Source of the DNA: Candidatus Aminicenantes bacterium UBA6072
GTDB taxonomy: Bacteria > Acidobacteriota > Aminicenantia > UBA2199
Direction of reading: 5' to 3'
Assembly: GCA_002436105.1 (NCBI GenBank)
Contig: DIXU01000018.1
Coordinates: 1-56,888, forward strand
DNA length: 56,888 nt
Part shown: piece by piece, positions 17,039 to 25,089 of the stretch
Layout of the letters: each line of letters begins with the position of its first letter
Position numbering within the stretch: position 1 is the stretch's first letter
Notes under the pieces: model-generated
Databases searched by the model: none
Seen by the model: the letters and a program-made list of their open reading frames with translations, nothing else
What the model was told of the DNA's origin: nothing
Translations under genes and position numbers: made by a program

Positions 17039-18484
17039 CTATTGCTTCTCCCGGAAAGCTGTCACAAAAGCCTTGGGCAGGCTGTAGACGGGATCGATCG
17101 CGTCCTGCAGCGGGAAGTCGGAGGAGTATGTTTCACCGGTCATGTAGATCGTTCCGTCCGTGCCCAGGCACAGGTCGTTGCCCCAGTCGGCGCCGACCTC
17201 GGAATGGTTGCTGGTCTGCGAACCGCCGAAGTAGCTCATCGCCTCCCAGCGGCTGCCGTCGGCCGAGAGCCGGGCGATGAAGGCGTCCTTGACCCCGGCC
17301 AGTCGGTCCCGGTAGGAACCGGTCACCGGCAGGTCGTGGCTGGTGGTAAGGCCGGCGACCCACGCTTCGCCGCCCGGGGTCACGGCCAGGCCGGTGCCGC
17401 GGTCCTCCCAGTCCCCGCCCACGTAGGTGGCGTAGACGACGCGCGGGATCGCGGGATCGACCTTGAGCAGCAGGCCGTCATAATCGCCCCCCCAGCCGAT
17501 GGTGGCGGCGTTCTTTACCGGAAAATCGCCCGAATTGGTGCTGCCGACAACGAAGACCGCGCCGTCGGCGCCGAGGGCGATCCGGATTCCATAGTCATAG
17601 CCGGCTCCGCCCAGCAGGGTGGAAAAGTCGAGGCCGGTGCCGTCGGCGTTGATTCGCGCCAGCAGCACATCGGAACCATGAAAACCGCTTCCAGGCTGCA
17701 GGGGGTTCAGCAGGGGCGAGAAGCCGTAGTCGGCGCTGCCGGTGATCCAGGCCCGGCCGCTGCCGTCGACGGCGATCGCCGCGATTATGGTCCCGGCCGC
17801 GTTGCCGGAGACCAGATAGTCGTAGAGCAGCCGGCCGCCGTCGGCGGAGAACTTCAGCACGTGATTGTCGACCGTGGCCAGGTAGATGGCGCCGTCGGCG
17901 CCAGCGGCGACCGCCGTCGCCACGCCCTGGGGAATCAGGGTGGAAAAGTTCAGGCCACCCCCCTGCGGCGGGATCGAGCACAGGAAACCGCATTCCCGTC
18001 CATCGCCGAAATCAAATTCGCTGAACAGCGGGTTTTTCAAGGGAAACCCGTCGCCGCCGGCCTGCCCCACTACCAGGGCGTTGCCGGCGGCATCAATGGC
18101 CACGCCGGTGCACCAGTCATAGCGGCCGCTGGAGCCGATGCGTGTGGAAGAGACCACCTCCCGGCCGCCGGCCGCGAAGCGGGTGACGAACCCCTTGGAG
18201 AATGACTGGCGGACATCGGCCACCGGATTCTTCAGAAAGAACGAGGGGCACTGGGTCTCGCCGACGACCACGATATCGCCGCCAGGAGCGACGGCCAGGT
18301 CGTTGCCGCGGGTGGCGCCGTCGCCGCCCGAGCCGCCCCAGTAGGTCGACCAGGACAGGGCCAGCTTCAGCGGCACGATCGGTTCATCGTCGTCGGGGGC
18401 GGGGTCATCCTGGGAACAGCCGCCCAGGAACAGCAGCGGAACCAGGAGCGCCAACAGGGGCCAGAAACGACGGATGTTACGCAT
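17039..18484 (-). CDS. SBBP-repeat beta-propeller lipoprotein
   Basis: A 481-residue exported lipoprotein: a basic N terminus, a hydrophobic stretch (WPLLALLVPLLFLGGC) with lipobox Cys near residue 22, and an acidic DDPAPDDDEP linker. The rest is a series of SBBP-type blades, each with the pattern D-x-x-G-x-x-x-V-x-G followed by FP-(L/V)-K-N (for example NALVVGQAGGDGFPLKNP, AVFVVGSTNSGDFPVKNA, TIYMTGETYSSDFPLQDA). Such propellers are surface-exposed structural or binding proteins. The start is set by GGGGAGG before the ATG and by a good promoter at 18533-18561, which rules out the longer open frame. Direct repeats flank the gene. Confidence 0.85.
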   Translation of the reverse strand: MRNIRRFWPLLALLVPLLFLGGCSQDDPAPDDDEPIVPLKLALSWSTYWGGSGGDGATRGNDLAVAPGGDIVVVGETQCPSFFLKNPVADVRQSFSKGFVTRFAAGGREVVSSTRIGSSGRYDWCTGVAIDAAGNALVVGQAGGDGFPLKNPLFSEFDFGDGRECGFLCSIPPQGGGLNFSTLIPQGVATAVAAGADGAIYLATVDNHVLKFSADGGRLLYDYLVSGNAAGTIIAAIAVDGSGRAWITGSADYGFSPLLNPLQPGSGFHGSDVLLARINADGTGLDFSTLLGGAGYDYGIRIALGADGAVFVVGSTNSGDFPVKNAATIGWGGDYDGLLLKVDPAIPRVVYATYVGGDWEDRGTGLAVTPGGEAWVAGLTTSHDLPVTGSYRDRLAGVKDAFIARLSADGSRWEAMSYFGGSQTSNHSEVGADWGNDLCLGTDGTIYMTGETYSSDFPLQDAIDPVYSLPKAFVTAFREKQ

Positions 18485-18532
18485 CCTACCTCCCCGCCTC
18501 GCTGCGAGGCGATCCAGCTGCCAAGCGAAACC

Positions 18533-18561
18533 AGCATATTCCCGCCGAAACCGGTTGTCAA
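18533..18561 (-). promoter_or_regulatory. Sigma70-type promoter for the SBBP lipoprotein gene
   Basis: On the minus strand TTGACA and TATGCT are 17 bp apart, about 49 bases before the chosen start codon. Confidence 0.7.
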
Positions 18562-18669
18562 TCGATCGAGCCCTCGTGGCAGGAAAAGCAGATAGTGAAC
18601 TGCCAATGCACGGTGAGAAGAAAAAACAAGGGATCGATCTATCGCTCACCATTGCCTCTATCACTACCA

Positions 18670-18727
18670 CTATCACGACCACTCATTTCTTTGAATTTCC
18701 TGCTGACACTGACACTGTCACTGACAC
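18670..18727 (+). repeat. 58-bp direct repeat, copy 2
   Basis: It pairs with 16980-17037 (five mismatches in 58 bp). It lies 27 bp from the 3' end of the next lipoprotein gene, again near a gene end. Confidence 0.85.
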
Positions 18728-18754
18728 TACAGGATCATGAATTCCCGGGAACGG

Positions 18755-19249
18755 CTATTGCGTCGTGGAATACGTGACCAACAGGTTCTGTTCGGTGGTC
18801 TCCGTGCGGCCCTCGTCGTCGGTGATGGTCACGAAGACGTCGATGTTGTCCGGGGGATTGCCGGGGAAGAGCTTGCCCGGATAGGGCCGCTGGTCCGCGG
18901 CATTGGCCGGATTGACGCTCTGCATGAGAAAGATCGCCGTGTCGTTATGGCGAATGTCGTTGTAGGCGACGAAGGGGGCGTAGGCCGGGTGGTTGCCGTC
19001 GTTGACTTCCAGCAGTTGCTCCTTCTTGGCCTTGAAGACGATGCGCCAGCCGGTGATCCGGGCGTCGATGCTGTTCCAGCTCACCACGGCGAAGGTGATC
19101 CGGAGCGACGTCTCGTTCCTCGTCGAATTGTAGGAGATGTTCCCCTCGCCCCAGGAGACCCAATAGAGGTCCTTTTCCTTCTTGCACGACGGGAAAAGGA
19201 GCGCCAGGCCCAGGAGCAGGGCCAGAAGGGCGATGGTCTTGATCTTCAT
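18755..19249 (-). CDS. Lipoprotein of unknown function
   Basis: A 164-residue protein with a lipoprotein signal (MKIKTIALLALLLGLALLFPSC, Cys at residue 22) followed by KKEKD. The mature part alternates polar and hydrophobic residues like a beta-sandwich (SLRITFAVVSWNSIDARITGWRIVFKAK; DNIDVFVTITDDEGRTETTEQNLLVTY), suggesting one Ig-like domain. I do not recognise a family. GGGAGG precedes the ATG and a promoter lies at 19285-19313. A similar-sized lipoprotein gene with comparable beta-strand pattern lies just upstream at 19625-20023. Confidence 0.7.
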   Translation of the reverse strand: MKIKTIALLALLLGLALLFPSCKKEKDLYWVSWGEGNISYNSTRNETSLRITFAVVSWNSIDARITGWRIVFKAKKEQLLEVNDGNHPAYAPFVAYNDIRHNDTAIFLMQSVNPANAADQRPYPGKLFPGNPPDNIDVFVTITDDEGRTETTEQNLLVTYSTTQ

Positions 19250-19284
19250 GCTGCGCCTCCCGGGGAGAATAATAATAAAGACTT

Positions 19285-19313
19285 ATTATAGAGGCAAAGG
19301 GGTAGAGGGTAAA
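19285..19313 (-). promoter_or_regulatory. Promoter with its -35 box inside a purine-rich repeat
   Basis: On the minus strand TTTACC and a consensus TATAAT are 17 bp apart, 36 bases before the lipoprotein start codon. The -35 hexamer is supplied by the GGGTAAAGGGG repeat also found at the window start. Confidence 0.6.
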
Positions 19314-19342
19314 GGGGTAGAGGGGTGAAGTAAGGCAAAAGT

Positions 19343-19450
19343 GAAGATGACATTCCAATGTAAAAGTCTAAAGTTTAAAGTAAAAAGTTTAAAGTAAGAA
19401 AAGGCACTTCACGGAGAAAAGGCGCTGGAAGGGCCTTTGTTTCGGAAATT
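19343..19450 (+). repeat. 108-bp direct repeat, copy A
   Basis: It is matched by 20331-20438 with nine mismatches and no gaps. Within it, 19363-19397 is a five-unit AAAGTNN heptamer run. The copies bracket the small lipoprotein gene at 19625-20023. It continues into a run of GGAATTT and GGTGCTT heptamers to about 19515. Confidence 0.9.
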
Positions 19451-19515
19451 GGAATTTGGAATTTGGGATTTGTTTGGAATTTGGTGCTTGGTGCTTGGAA
19501 TTTTAGTCTTACGAT
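19442..19515 (+). repeat. GGAATTT / GGTGCTT heptamer run
   Basis: Consecutive 7-bp units read GGAAATT, GGAATTT, GGAATTT, GGGATTT, then GGTGCTT twice, then GGAATTT. The same family occurs at 28550-28600, 28630-28682 (both orientations) and 42570-42640. Confidence 0.8.
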
Positions 19516-19624
19516 TACTTCTTCTCTTCCCGTCAACCGTCTACCTTCCACCGGAAACCGTAAACCGATTCCTTTCGTTTTCCGAAGACTTCGATGAATA
19601 ATGGCAATGCTTTTGCTTGGCGGG

Positions 19625-20023
19625 TTAATCAACGACCAGCGTGGCCGTGCCCGTCACGGTCTTGCCGTTGCTGCTCAGCGTACACACCACCTTGACCTCA
19701 TAAGTGCCCGGGACAGGCGTGTGATCGGCCGCCGACAGCTGGATGTCCCGCCACTGCCCATTGGATGCAGAAACGTCAATGTTGCTGATCCGTTCCAGGG
19801 AATTCAGGGAAAACTTCCCGATCACGTTCGTGCCGGAGTACGTTTTCACCCGGATAGCCGCCACAAAGATCACTTCGCCCATCTCGTCGTATTGCGGGAT
19901 GATCGTAGAGGCCAGCGACACAAACTCGATGTCATCCTCTCTGTCCTGCGTTTCACATGCCGGCGCCATCATGACCAGGATCGCCACCACGCACACCCGC
20001 AACAGCCTTTGATGTTTTTTCAC
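19625..20023 (-). CDS. Small lipoprotein with an Ig-like fold
   Basis: A 132-residue protein with signal peptide MKKHQRLLRVCVVAILVMMAPAC (probable lipid-modified Cys at residue 23). The mature part is strand-rich and ends with a pattern typical of small Ig-like domains (VPGTYEVKVVCTLSSNGKTVTGTATLVVD). No enzyme motif is present and function is unknown. AGGGAGGGAGAG lies before the ATG, and a promoter lies at 20144-20172. The gene is bracketed by 108-bp direct repeats, so it may have been moved or retained as a cassette. Confidence 0.65.
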   Translation of the reverse strand: MKKHQRLLRVCVVAILVMMAPACETQDREDDIEFVSLASTIIPQYDEMGEVIFVAAIRVKTYSGTNVIGKFSLNSLERISNIDVSASNGQWRDIQLSAADHTPVPGTYEVKVVCTLSSNGKTVTGTATLVVD

Positions 20024-20143
20024 TCTCTCCCTCCCTTATTCAATGCCTGCGGGAACATATTCCTCTTCACGTTCGCAGACTGGTGAAAGGACGATTCCGC
20101 TGTCATCTTTAAAAAATCCCTCCTTCTCCCCTGGGTACCATGA

Positions 20144-20172
20144 ATTCTAATTGAATCACATATTAATATCAA
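20144..20172 (-). promoter_or_regulatory. Promoter for the small lipoprotein gene
   Basis: On the minus strand TTGATA and TAGAAT are 17 bp apart in an AT-rich patch, about 120 bases before the start codon. Confidence 0.55.
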
Positions 20173-20330
20173 TCATTTTTCTCCTGTTTGTTTATTATTC
20201 TGCATGATCGTCAAACAGGGAGATTCTTCGAATAAACGATCGTGTCACAGGAATGACATCCCTTGCTTTCGCCTTTTCTCCTCCGCGCCACGCGTGACAA
20301 GGAAGAATAGGACTCGGCGGAGGGCGGAGG

Positions 20331-20438
20331 GAAGATGACATTCCAATGCAAAAGTATCAAGTTCAAAGTACAAAGTTTAAAGTAAGAAAAGACACTTCAC
20401 AGAGAAAAGGCGCTGGAAGGGTCTTCGTTTCGGAAATT
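20331..20438 (+). repeat. 108-bp direct repeat, copy B
   Basis: Partner of 19343-19450 (99 of 108 bases identical). Its AAAGTNN heptamer run is at 20351-20385. Confidence 0.9.
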
Positions 20439-20574
20439 TACATTCAGGTCTGATTGCCTTAGGGGAATAACTTGGCACCAAATTCCTTTCTTCACTATCA
20501 CCACCACTATCACTACCACTTTTCCTTCGTATGCCGCCCACCGTCAACCGTGAACCGATCTCCTGGTAATTGAT

Positions 20575-21546
20575 CTAGGCCGGATATTGCCCGTATTTCA
20601 ATTCCCTGAGCACGATGACGCTGCGGAAGTCGGCGATGTCGGCGGCGAACGCCGTGCGCAGGCGGCGCATGAAAACCAGGAACTCGTCGCCGGGGCCGGT
20701 CATCAGCTCCACCTCCAGGTCCCAGCTGCCGATGGTCTTGACCAGGAAGATCACCTCGGGCCGCGAACGCAGCCAGGCGGAGAGCCCGTCCAGGGCCGCG
20801 CCGGCCGGTCGCTCCAGGCGCAGGAAAACCTTGCGGTAGGTGCGGCCCAGCAGCGCGTGGTCGATCTTGGCGCCGAAGCCGGCGACCGCCCCGCTCTTCC
20901 TCAGGGCGCGCAGGCGCACGGCAACGAGCGCGGGCGAGATGCGGCAGCGCCGCGCCAGGGCGGCCAGCGAGAGGCGGCCGTTGCGGCTGAGCTCGGCCAG
21001 CAGCCGGCGGTCGCTGGCGTCGATGGCCAGCGGTCCGCCCCGGCTCTCCAGGACCACGCCGGCATTGTCGGCGCCGTCGGCCAGGAAGCGCCAGGGCAGG
21101 AACTCGATGCGCGTGGCCAGCGAGAAGTATTTCTCCTGGAACAGCGGGCCGAACTGCCCGAGGATGTCGTCGTAGGCCGACTCGAACGCCGGCACCCCCT
21201 GGGCCCAGACGACGAACTCCAGGTCGAAGTCGCCGTCAAGCTGGGTGAGCCAGGAGACGTCGGAGCGGGTGAGCAGGTGGTCGAGCAGCTCCTTCTCGCG
21301 CGCCTCGGTGAGGCGCTGGAACCTGACGAAGACGCGGAAGTGGTCGAAGCCCAGGCGGAAGATGTTGGGGACGGCGAAGAAGCCGGTCAGAACGCCGCGG
21401 CGCTGCAGGCCGCGCAGGCGGTAGCCGAGCCGCTGCTTGGACAGCCGCAGCTTTTCGGCCAGGCGCGTCAGGCTCTCGCGTCCGTTGAGGCTCAGCTCGC
21501 GCAGGATGGCCCGATCGGTTTCGTCGAAATCAATCATCATGTTCAT
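20575..21546 (-). CDS. Double Lrp/AsnC-type transcriptional regulator
   Basis: A 323-residue protein that holds two complete Lrp/AsnC units in one chain. Unit 1 (about 5-160) has a helix-turn-helix starting IDFDETDRAILRELSLNG with LAEKLRLSKQRLGYRL, then a RAM-type ligand domain. Unit 2 (about 175-323) repeats this with IDASDRRLLAELSRNGRLS and LARRCRISPALVAVRL, then a second RAM domain. Usual Lrp proteins are about 150 residues and dimerise; here a fused dimer is likely. It is divergent from the dehydrogenase operon and probably senses an amino acid substrate and controls it. No strong ribosome binding site is visible at the first ATG; the ATG three codons on is an alternative. Confidence 0.85.
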   Translation of the reverse strand: MNMMIDFDETDRAILRELSLNGRESLTRLAEKLRLSKQRLGYRLRGLQRRGVLTGFFAVPNIFRLGFDHFRVFVRFQRLTEAREKELLDHLLTRSDVSWLTQLDGDFDLEFVVWAQGVPAFESAYDDILGQFGPLFQEKYFSLATRIEFLPWRFLADGADNAGVVLESRGGPLAIDASDRRLLAELSRNGRLSLAALARRCRISPALVAVRLRALRKSGAVAGFGAKIDHALLGRTYRKVFLRLERPAGAALDGLSAWLRSRPEVIFLVKTIGSWDLEVELMTGPGDEFLVFMRRLRTAFAADIADFRSVIVLRELKYGQYPA

Positions 21547-21586
21547 TTGTTCAAATCATATCACTTTATTTTTACAATTACTATAT

Positions 21587-21600
21587 AAATTAATTAATTT
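21587..21600. promoter_or_regulatory. AT-rich palindrome, candidate operator
   Basis: The perfect 14-bp palindrome AAATTAATTAATTT lies in the AT-rich divergent region between the double-AsnC regulator and the dehydrogenase genes. Lrp-family proteins favour AT-rich dyads, so this is the best operator candidate; it is an inference from position and composition. Confidence 0.45.
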
Positions 21601-21720
21601 AAAAGTATTGTAAAACATTTAAAGAATAATTCATTATTTCATTCATTGATTGAAAAAGTTGTGCTATATGAATGGAATAGGCTCTTTCCAGGACAGGAAA
21701 AGGAGCCGGAGGTCAGCGGC

Positions 21721-23802
21721 ATGAGCGAGCAGCAGCGCATTCTCGAACACCCGGTCCTGCCGGTGGAGCCGGGGGAGACGGTCACGTTCTACTGGAACAA
21801 CGAGCCCGTTGAGGGCAGGAAGGGCGAGGCCCTCTCCTCGGCGCTGATCGCCGCCGGCATCGCCGCTTTCGGGCGCAACGCCCACGACCACGCGCCGCAG
21901 GGGATCTTCTGCGCCAACGGCCAGTGCTCCAAGTGCCTGGTGATCGCCGACGGCAAGCCGGTGAAGTCGTGCATGACCCCGCTGCGGGGGGGGATGAAGG
22001 TGAACGCCGCCAATGACCTGCCCGAGCTGCCGGAGACCGGCGAGACGGCCGGGATCGGCGCCGTGCCCGAGGTCGAGGTCGATGCGCTGGTCATCGGCGC
22101 CGGGCCGGCCGGGCTGTCGGCCGCCGTCGAGCTGGGGCGGCTGGGCATCGCCACCCTGCTGGTCGACGACAAGCACGAGCCGGGCGGCAAGCTGGTGCTG
22201 CAGACCCACAAGTTCTTCGGCTCGGTCGAGGACTCGCAGGCCGGCACGCGCGGCATCCGCATCGGCCGCAAGCTGGCGGAGGCGGTGGCCGCCGACCCGC
22301 ACGTGACCGTCTGGCCCGACAGCACCGTGCTCTACGTCTACTCCGACCGCAAGGTCGGCATCCTGCGCAACGGCAAGTATCACCTGGTCACCCCCAGGGT
22401 GATCCTCAACGCCGCCGGCGCCCGCGAGAAGTCGCTGGTCTTTCCCGGCAACCACCTCATCGGCGTCTACGGCGCCGGCGCCTTCCAGACCCTGGTCAAC
22501 CGCGACCTGGTGCGGCCCTCGCAACGCCTGTTCATCGTCGGCGGCGGCAACGTCGGCCTCATCGCCGGCTACCACGCCATCCAGGCGGGGATCACCGTGG
22601 TCGGTCTGGCCGAGGCCCTGCCCGAGTGCGGCGGCTACAAGGTCCACGCCGACAAGCTGAAGCGCCTGGGCGTGCCCATCTACACCTCGCACACCGTGCT
22701 GTCGGCCAACGGCGGCGAGCGCGTCGAATCGGTGACCATCGCCCGGGTCGACGAGCGCTTCCGCCCGGTTCCCGGAACAGAGCAGACCTTCGCCTGCGAC
22801 ACGCTGCTGGTCGCGGTGGGACTGGATCCCATCGCCGAGTTCACCGCCCAGGCCGAGGCGGCCGGCTTGCCCGTCTTTTCGGCGGGCGACGCCGCCGAGA
22901 TCGCCGAGGCCTCGTCGGCCATGTTCAACGGCCGCATCGCCGGCCTGGCCGTGGCCAGGGCCCTGGGCGCCAAAGTCGAGGAGGTCCCCGCCTCCTGGCA
23001 GGCAAAGGCCGAGCAGCTCAAGTCCCACCCCGGCAAGGTCGAGGCCCAGGTGTTCCCCGAGGCCGAGGAGGGGGTGCTGCCCGTCATCCACTGCCTGCAG
23101 GAGATCCCCTGCAATCCCTGCTCGACCGTCTGCCCAACCGAGTCGATCCGCATGGAGGGCGACCCGCTGCTGGGGCTGCCGCGCTACGACGGCCGCTGCA
23201 TCGGCTGCGCCAAGTGCGTGCTGGTCTGCCCGGGGCTGGCCATCACCCTGGTCGACTACCGCCGCGACCGCGAGATGCCCATTGTCACCGTCCCCTACGA
23301 GATGTCGCATGTCCCGCTGGCCGTCGGCGACAAGGTCGCCGGCGTAGACATCGACGGCAACGAACTGGGCGAGTTCGAGGTGGCGGCGCTGCAGCAGAAC
23401 CGCGAGAACCTGACCCGCCTGGTGCGCCTGCGCGTCCCCCGCGCCCTGGCCAAGCGGGTGGTGGCTTTCCGCCTCCAGGGCGCCGAGGCGACGAAGCCGA
23501 TGCCCGGGGCTGCGGCCGCGGGCGAAAACCAGGCCATGGCCTGCCTGTGCGAGCGGGTATCGGCCGAGGAGGTGCGCCGCCTGATCCGCTCCGGCGTCAC
23601 CGACATCAACCAGATCAAGGCCGTCACCCGCGCCGGCATGGGCGCCTGCGGCGGCAAGTCGTGCGACACGCTGATCCGCTCCATTTTCCGCCAGGAAGGA
23701 ATCGACTCCGGCCGTATTACCCCCGGAACCAAGCGGCCGCTGTTCGTCGAGGTGCCGCTCGGCACCCTGGCCGGCTCCGGCGGCGAAGGCAAGGGGGAAT
23801 GA
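21721..23802 (+). CDS. FAD/NAD and multi-Fe-S dehydrogenase alpha subunit (HcnAB/sarcosine-oxidase-alpha-like)
   Basis: A 693-residue fusion. Residues about 20-95 are a 2Fe-2S ferredoxin domain of the HcnA/Fer2_4 type (CANGQCSKC, then SC). Residues about 115-430 are a pyridine-nucleotide-disulfide-type FAD domain (VIGAGPAGLSAA, IVGGGNVGLIAGY, FSAGDAAE). A ferredoxin-like part near 460-510 has PCNPCSTVCP and CIGCAKCVLVCP. A BFD-like 2Fe-2S domain near 605-655 has CLCERV and GACGGKSC. This is the alpha chain of flavoprotein dehydrogenases for D- or L-proline, sarcosine or opines. The ATG with GGAGG seven bases before it is preferred to an upstream TTG. It ends 2 bp before its partner gene. Confidence 0.85.
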   Translation: MSEQQRILEHPVLPVEPGETVTFYWNNEPVEGRKGEALSSALIAAGIAAFGRNAHDHAPQGIFCANGQCSKCLVIADGKPVKSCMTPLRGGMKVNAANDLPELPETGETAGIGAVPEVEVDALVIGAGPAGLSAAVELGRLGIATLLVDDKHEPGGKLVLQTHKFFGSVEDSQAGTRGIRIGRKLAEAVAADPHVTVWPDSTVLYVYSDRKVGILRNGKYHLVTPRVILNAAGAREKSLVFPGNHLIGVYGAGAFQTLVNRDLVRPSQRLFIVGGGNVGLIAGYHAIQAGITVVGLAEALPECGGYKVHADKLKRLGVPIYTSHTVLSANGGERVESVTIARVDERFRPVPGTEQTFACDTLLVAVGLDPIAEFTAQAEAAGLPVFSAGDAAEIAEASSAMFNGRIAGLAVARALGAKVEEVPASWQAKAEQLKSHPGKVEAQVFPEAEEGVLPVIHCLQEIPCNPCSTVCPTESIRMEGDPLLGLPRYDGRCIGCAKCVLVCPGLAITLVDYRRDREMPIVTVPYEMSHVPLAVGDKVAGVDIDGNELGEFEVAALQQNRENLTRLVRLRVPRALAKRVVAFRLQGAEATKPMPGAAAAGENQAMACLCERVSAEEVRRLIRSGVTDINQIKAVTRAGMGACGGKSCDTLIRSIFRQEGIDSGRITPGTKRPLFVEVPLGTLAGSGGEGKGE

Positions 23803-23804
23803 CC

Positions 23805-24959
23805 ATGGGCAAGAGCTACGACGTCGTTGTCATCGGCGCCGGATCGCTGGGCGTGCCGACGGCCCTTTCCCTGGCCCGCGCCGGCATCCGCGTCCTGGTG
23901 CTGGACGAGATGGCCTCGCCGGGCCAGCTGAGCAACAAGAAGGCCATCGGCGGCATCCGCGCCACCCACTCCGACTTCGGCAAGATCAGGGTCTGCCAGC
24001 GCAGCATCGAGATCTTTGCCGGCTGGAAGGAGAAGGAGGGCGACGAGATCGGCTGGCTGAGCAACGGCTACAGCTATCCCGCCTACTCCGCTGACATGGA
24101 GAGGAAGCTGAAGGAGCTGATGAAGGTGCAGCACTCCTTCGGCCTCAACATCCGCTGGGTCTCGCCCGAAGAATACAACCAGCTGGTGCCGGGGATCAAC
24201 ATGGAGGGGCTGCGCGGCTCCACCTACTCGCCCGAAGACGGCAGCGCCTCGCCGCTGCTGGCCGTCAACGCCTTCTACTTCAAGAGCCTGGCGGCGGGGG
24301 CCGAGTACCGCTTCAACGAGAAGGTCACCGGCCTGCGCCTGGACAAGGGCAAGGTGGCCTCGGTCGTCACCGACAAGGGCGAGTACGGCTGCGGCCAAAT
24401 GATCAACGCCGCCGGCAACAGCGGCCGCGCCATCGCCCGCCTGGCCGGACTCGATGTCCCGGTGGAGCCCGACAACCACGAAGGGGCGATCACCGAGCCG
24501 GTCAAGCGCTTCTTCGGTCCGATGGTGGTCGACATCCGCCCCGAGCCCGGCTCGGCCAACTACTATTTCTACCAGAACAACGAGGGGCAGGTCGTCTTCT
24601 GCATCACCCCCGACCCGCCGATCCTGGGCGTGCTCAACGAGTCGACCTCGGTGTTCTTCCCGCAGGTGGCGAAGCGCATGGTGCAGCTGTATCCGCGCCT
24701 GGCCTCGCTGCGCGTGCGCCGCTCCTGGCGCGGCCAGTACCCCATGACCCCCGACGGCTTCCCCATCGTCGGCCGCGACCAGAAGGTCGTCAACTACATC
24801 CACGCCGTGGGCATGTGCGGCCAGGGCTTCATGCTGGGGCCCGGCCTCGGCGAGCTGCTCACGCGCATCGTCAGGAGCGAAGAGACGAAGGACGACCGAC
24901 ACATCCTCGAGAGCTTTTTGCCCGACCGGGAATTCAAGGGAGTCGAGGCGTTAAAATAA
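23805..24959 (+). CDS. DAO-family FAD-dependent dehydrogenase beta subunit
   Basis: A 384-residue D-amino-acid-oxidase-fold protein: the dinucleotide motif VVVIGAGSLGVPTALSLARAG at the N terminus, GGIRATHSD near residue 45, INAAGNSG near 205, and a C-terminal substrate-domain end with TPDGFPIVGRD and GMCGQGFMLGPGLGE. It matches the catalytic beta chain of proline/sarcosine/opine-type dehydrogenases, which oxidises the C-N bond and passes electrons to the Fe-S alpha chain encoded just upstream. The start ATG has GGGGGA seven bases upstream; an ATG two codons earlier overlaps the alpha stop. The exact substrate is unknown. Confidence 0.88.
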   Translation: MGKSYDVVVIGAGSLGVPTALSLARAGIRVLVLDEMASPGQLSNKKAIGGIRATHSDFGKIRVCQRSIEIFAGWKEKEGDEIGWLSNGYSYPAYSADMERKLKELMKVQHSFGLNIRWVSPEEYNQLVPGINMEGLRGSTYSPEDGSASPLLAVNAFYFKSLAAGAEYRFNEKVTGLRLDKGKVASVVTDKGEYGCGQMINAAGNSGRAIARLAGLDVPVEPDNHEGAITEPVKRFFGPMVVDIRPEPGSANYYFYQNNEGQVVFCITPDPPILGVLNESTSVFFPQVAKRMVQLYPRLASLRVRRSWRGQYPMTPDGFPIVGRDQKVVNYIHAVGMCGQGFMLGPGLGELLTRIVRSEETKDDRHILESFLPDREFKGVEALK

Positions 24960-24962
24960 GAA

Positions 24963-25085
24963 GTTAGACGTTAGACGTTAGCAAGAGGAAGACGCTAGAC
25001 ACCAGACGTTAGACGTTAGCAAGAGGAAGAGTCTAAAAGATGTTTTATTCTTGCTAACCACTCGCGTCTAACGTCTAACGTCTAT
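24963..25085. repeat. GTTAGAC heptamers forming a large inverted repeat
   Basis: GTTAGAC units occur as direct copies near 24963-24985 and 25012-25025, each followed by GCAAGAGGAAGA, and in inverted orientation at 25055-25085 (TCTAACGTCTAACGTCT preceded by CTTGCTAAC). The right part can fold back on either left copy. It sits exactly between two convergent genes and might act as a bidirectional transcript end, but there is no T-run. Confidence 0.8.
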
Positions 25086-25089
25086 ACAT

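Larger units (their letters stand above)
19250..19624. other. Repeat-rich spacer
   Basis: A 375-bp gene-free stretch made of the promoter at 19285-19313, a purine-rich GGGGTAG repeat, the 108-bp repeat copy A and a GGAATTT/GGTGCTT heptamer run. No coding frame is supported. Confidence 0.7.
20024..20574. other. Gene-free spacer of 551 bp
   Basis: It contains the lipoprotein promoter at 20144-20172 in an AT-rich patch, the 108-bp repeat copy B at 20331-20438, and a CTATCACCACCA-type repeat at about 20492-20521. I see no gene in it. Confidence 0.6.

Noticed and set aside
21721..24959. Hydrogen cyanide synthase (HcnABC)
   Set aside because: The domains are similar, but the alpha chain also carries ferredoxin and BFD-like clusters and the beta chain fits amine dehydrogenases equally; the porin, symporter and AsnC context points to amino-acid use.
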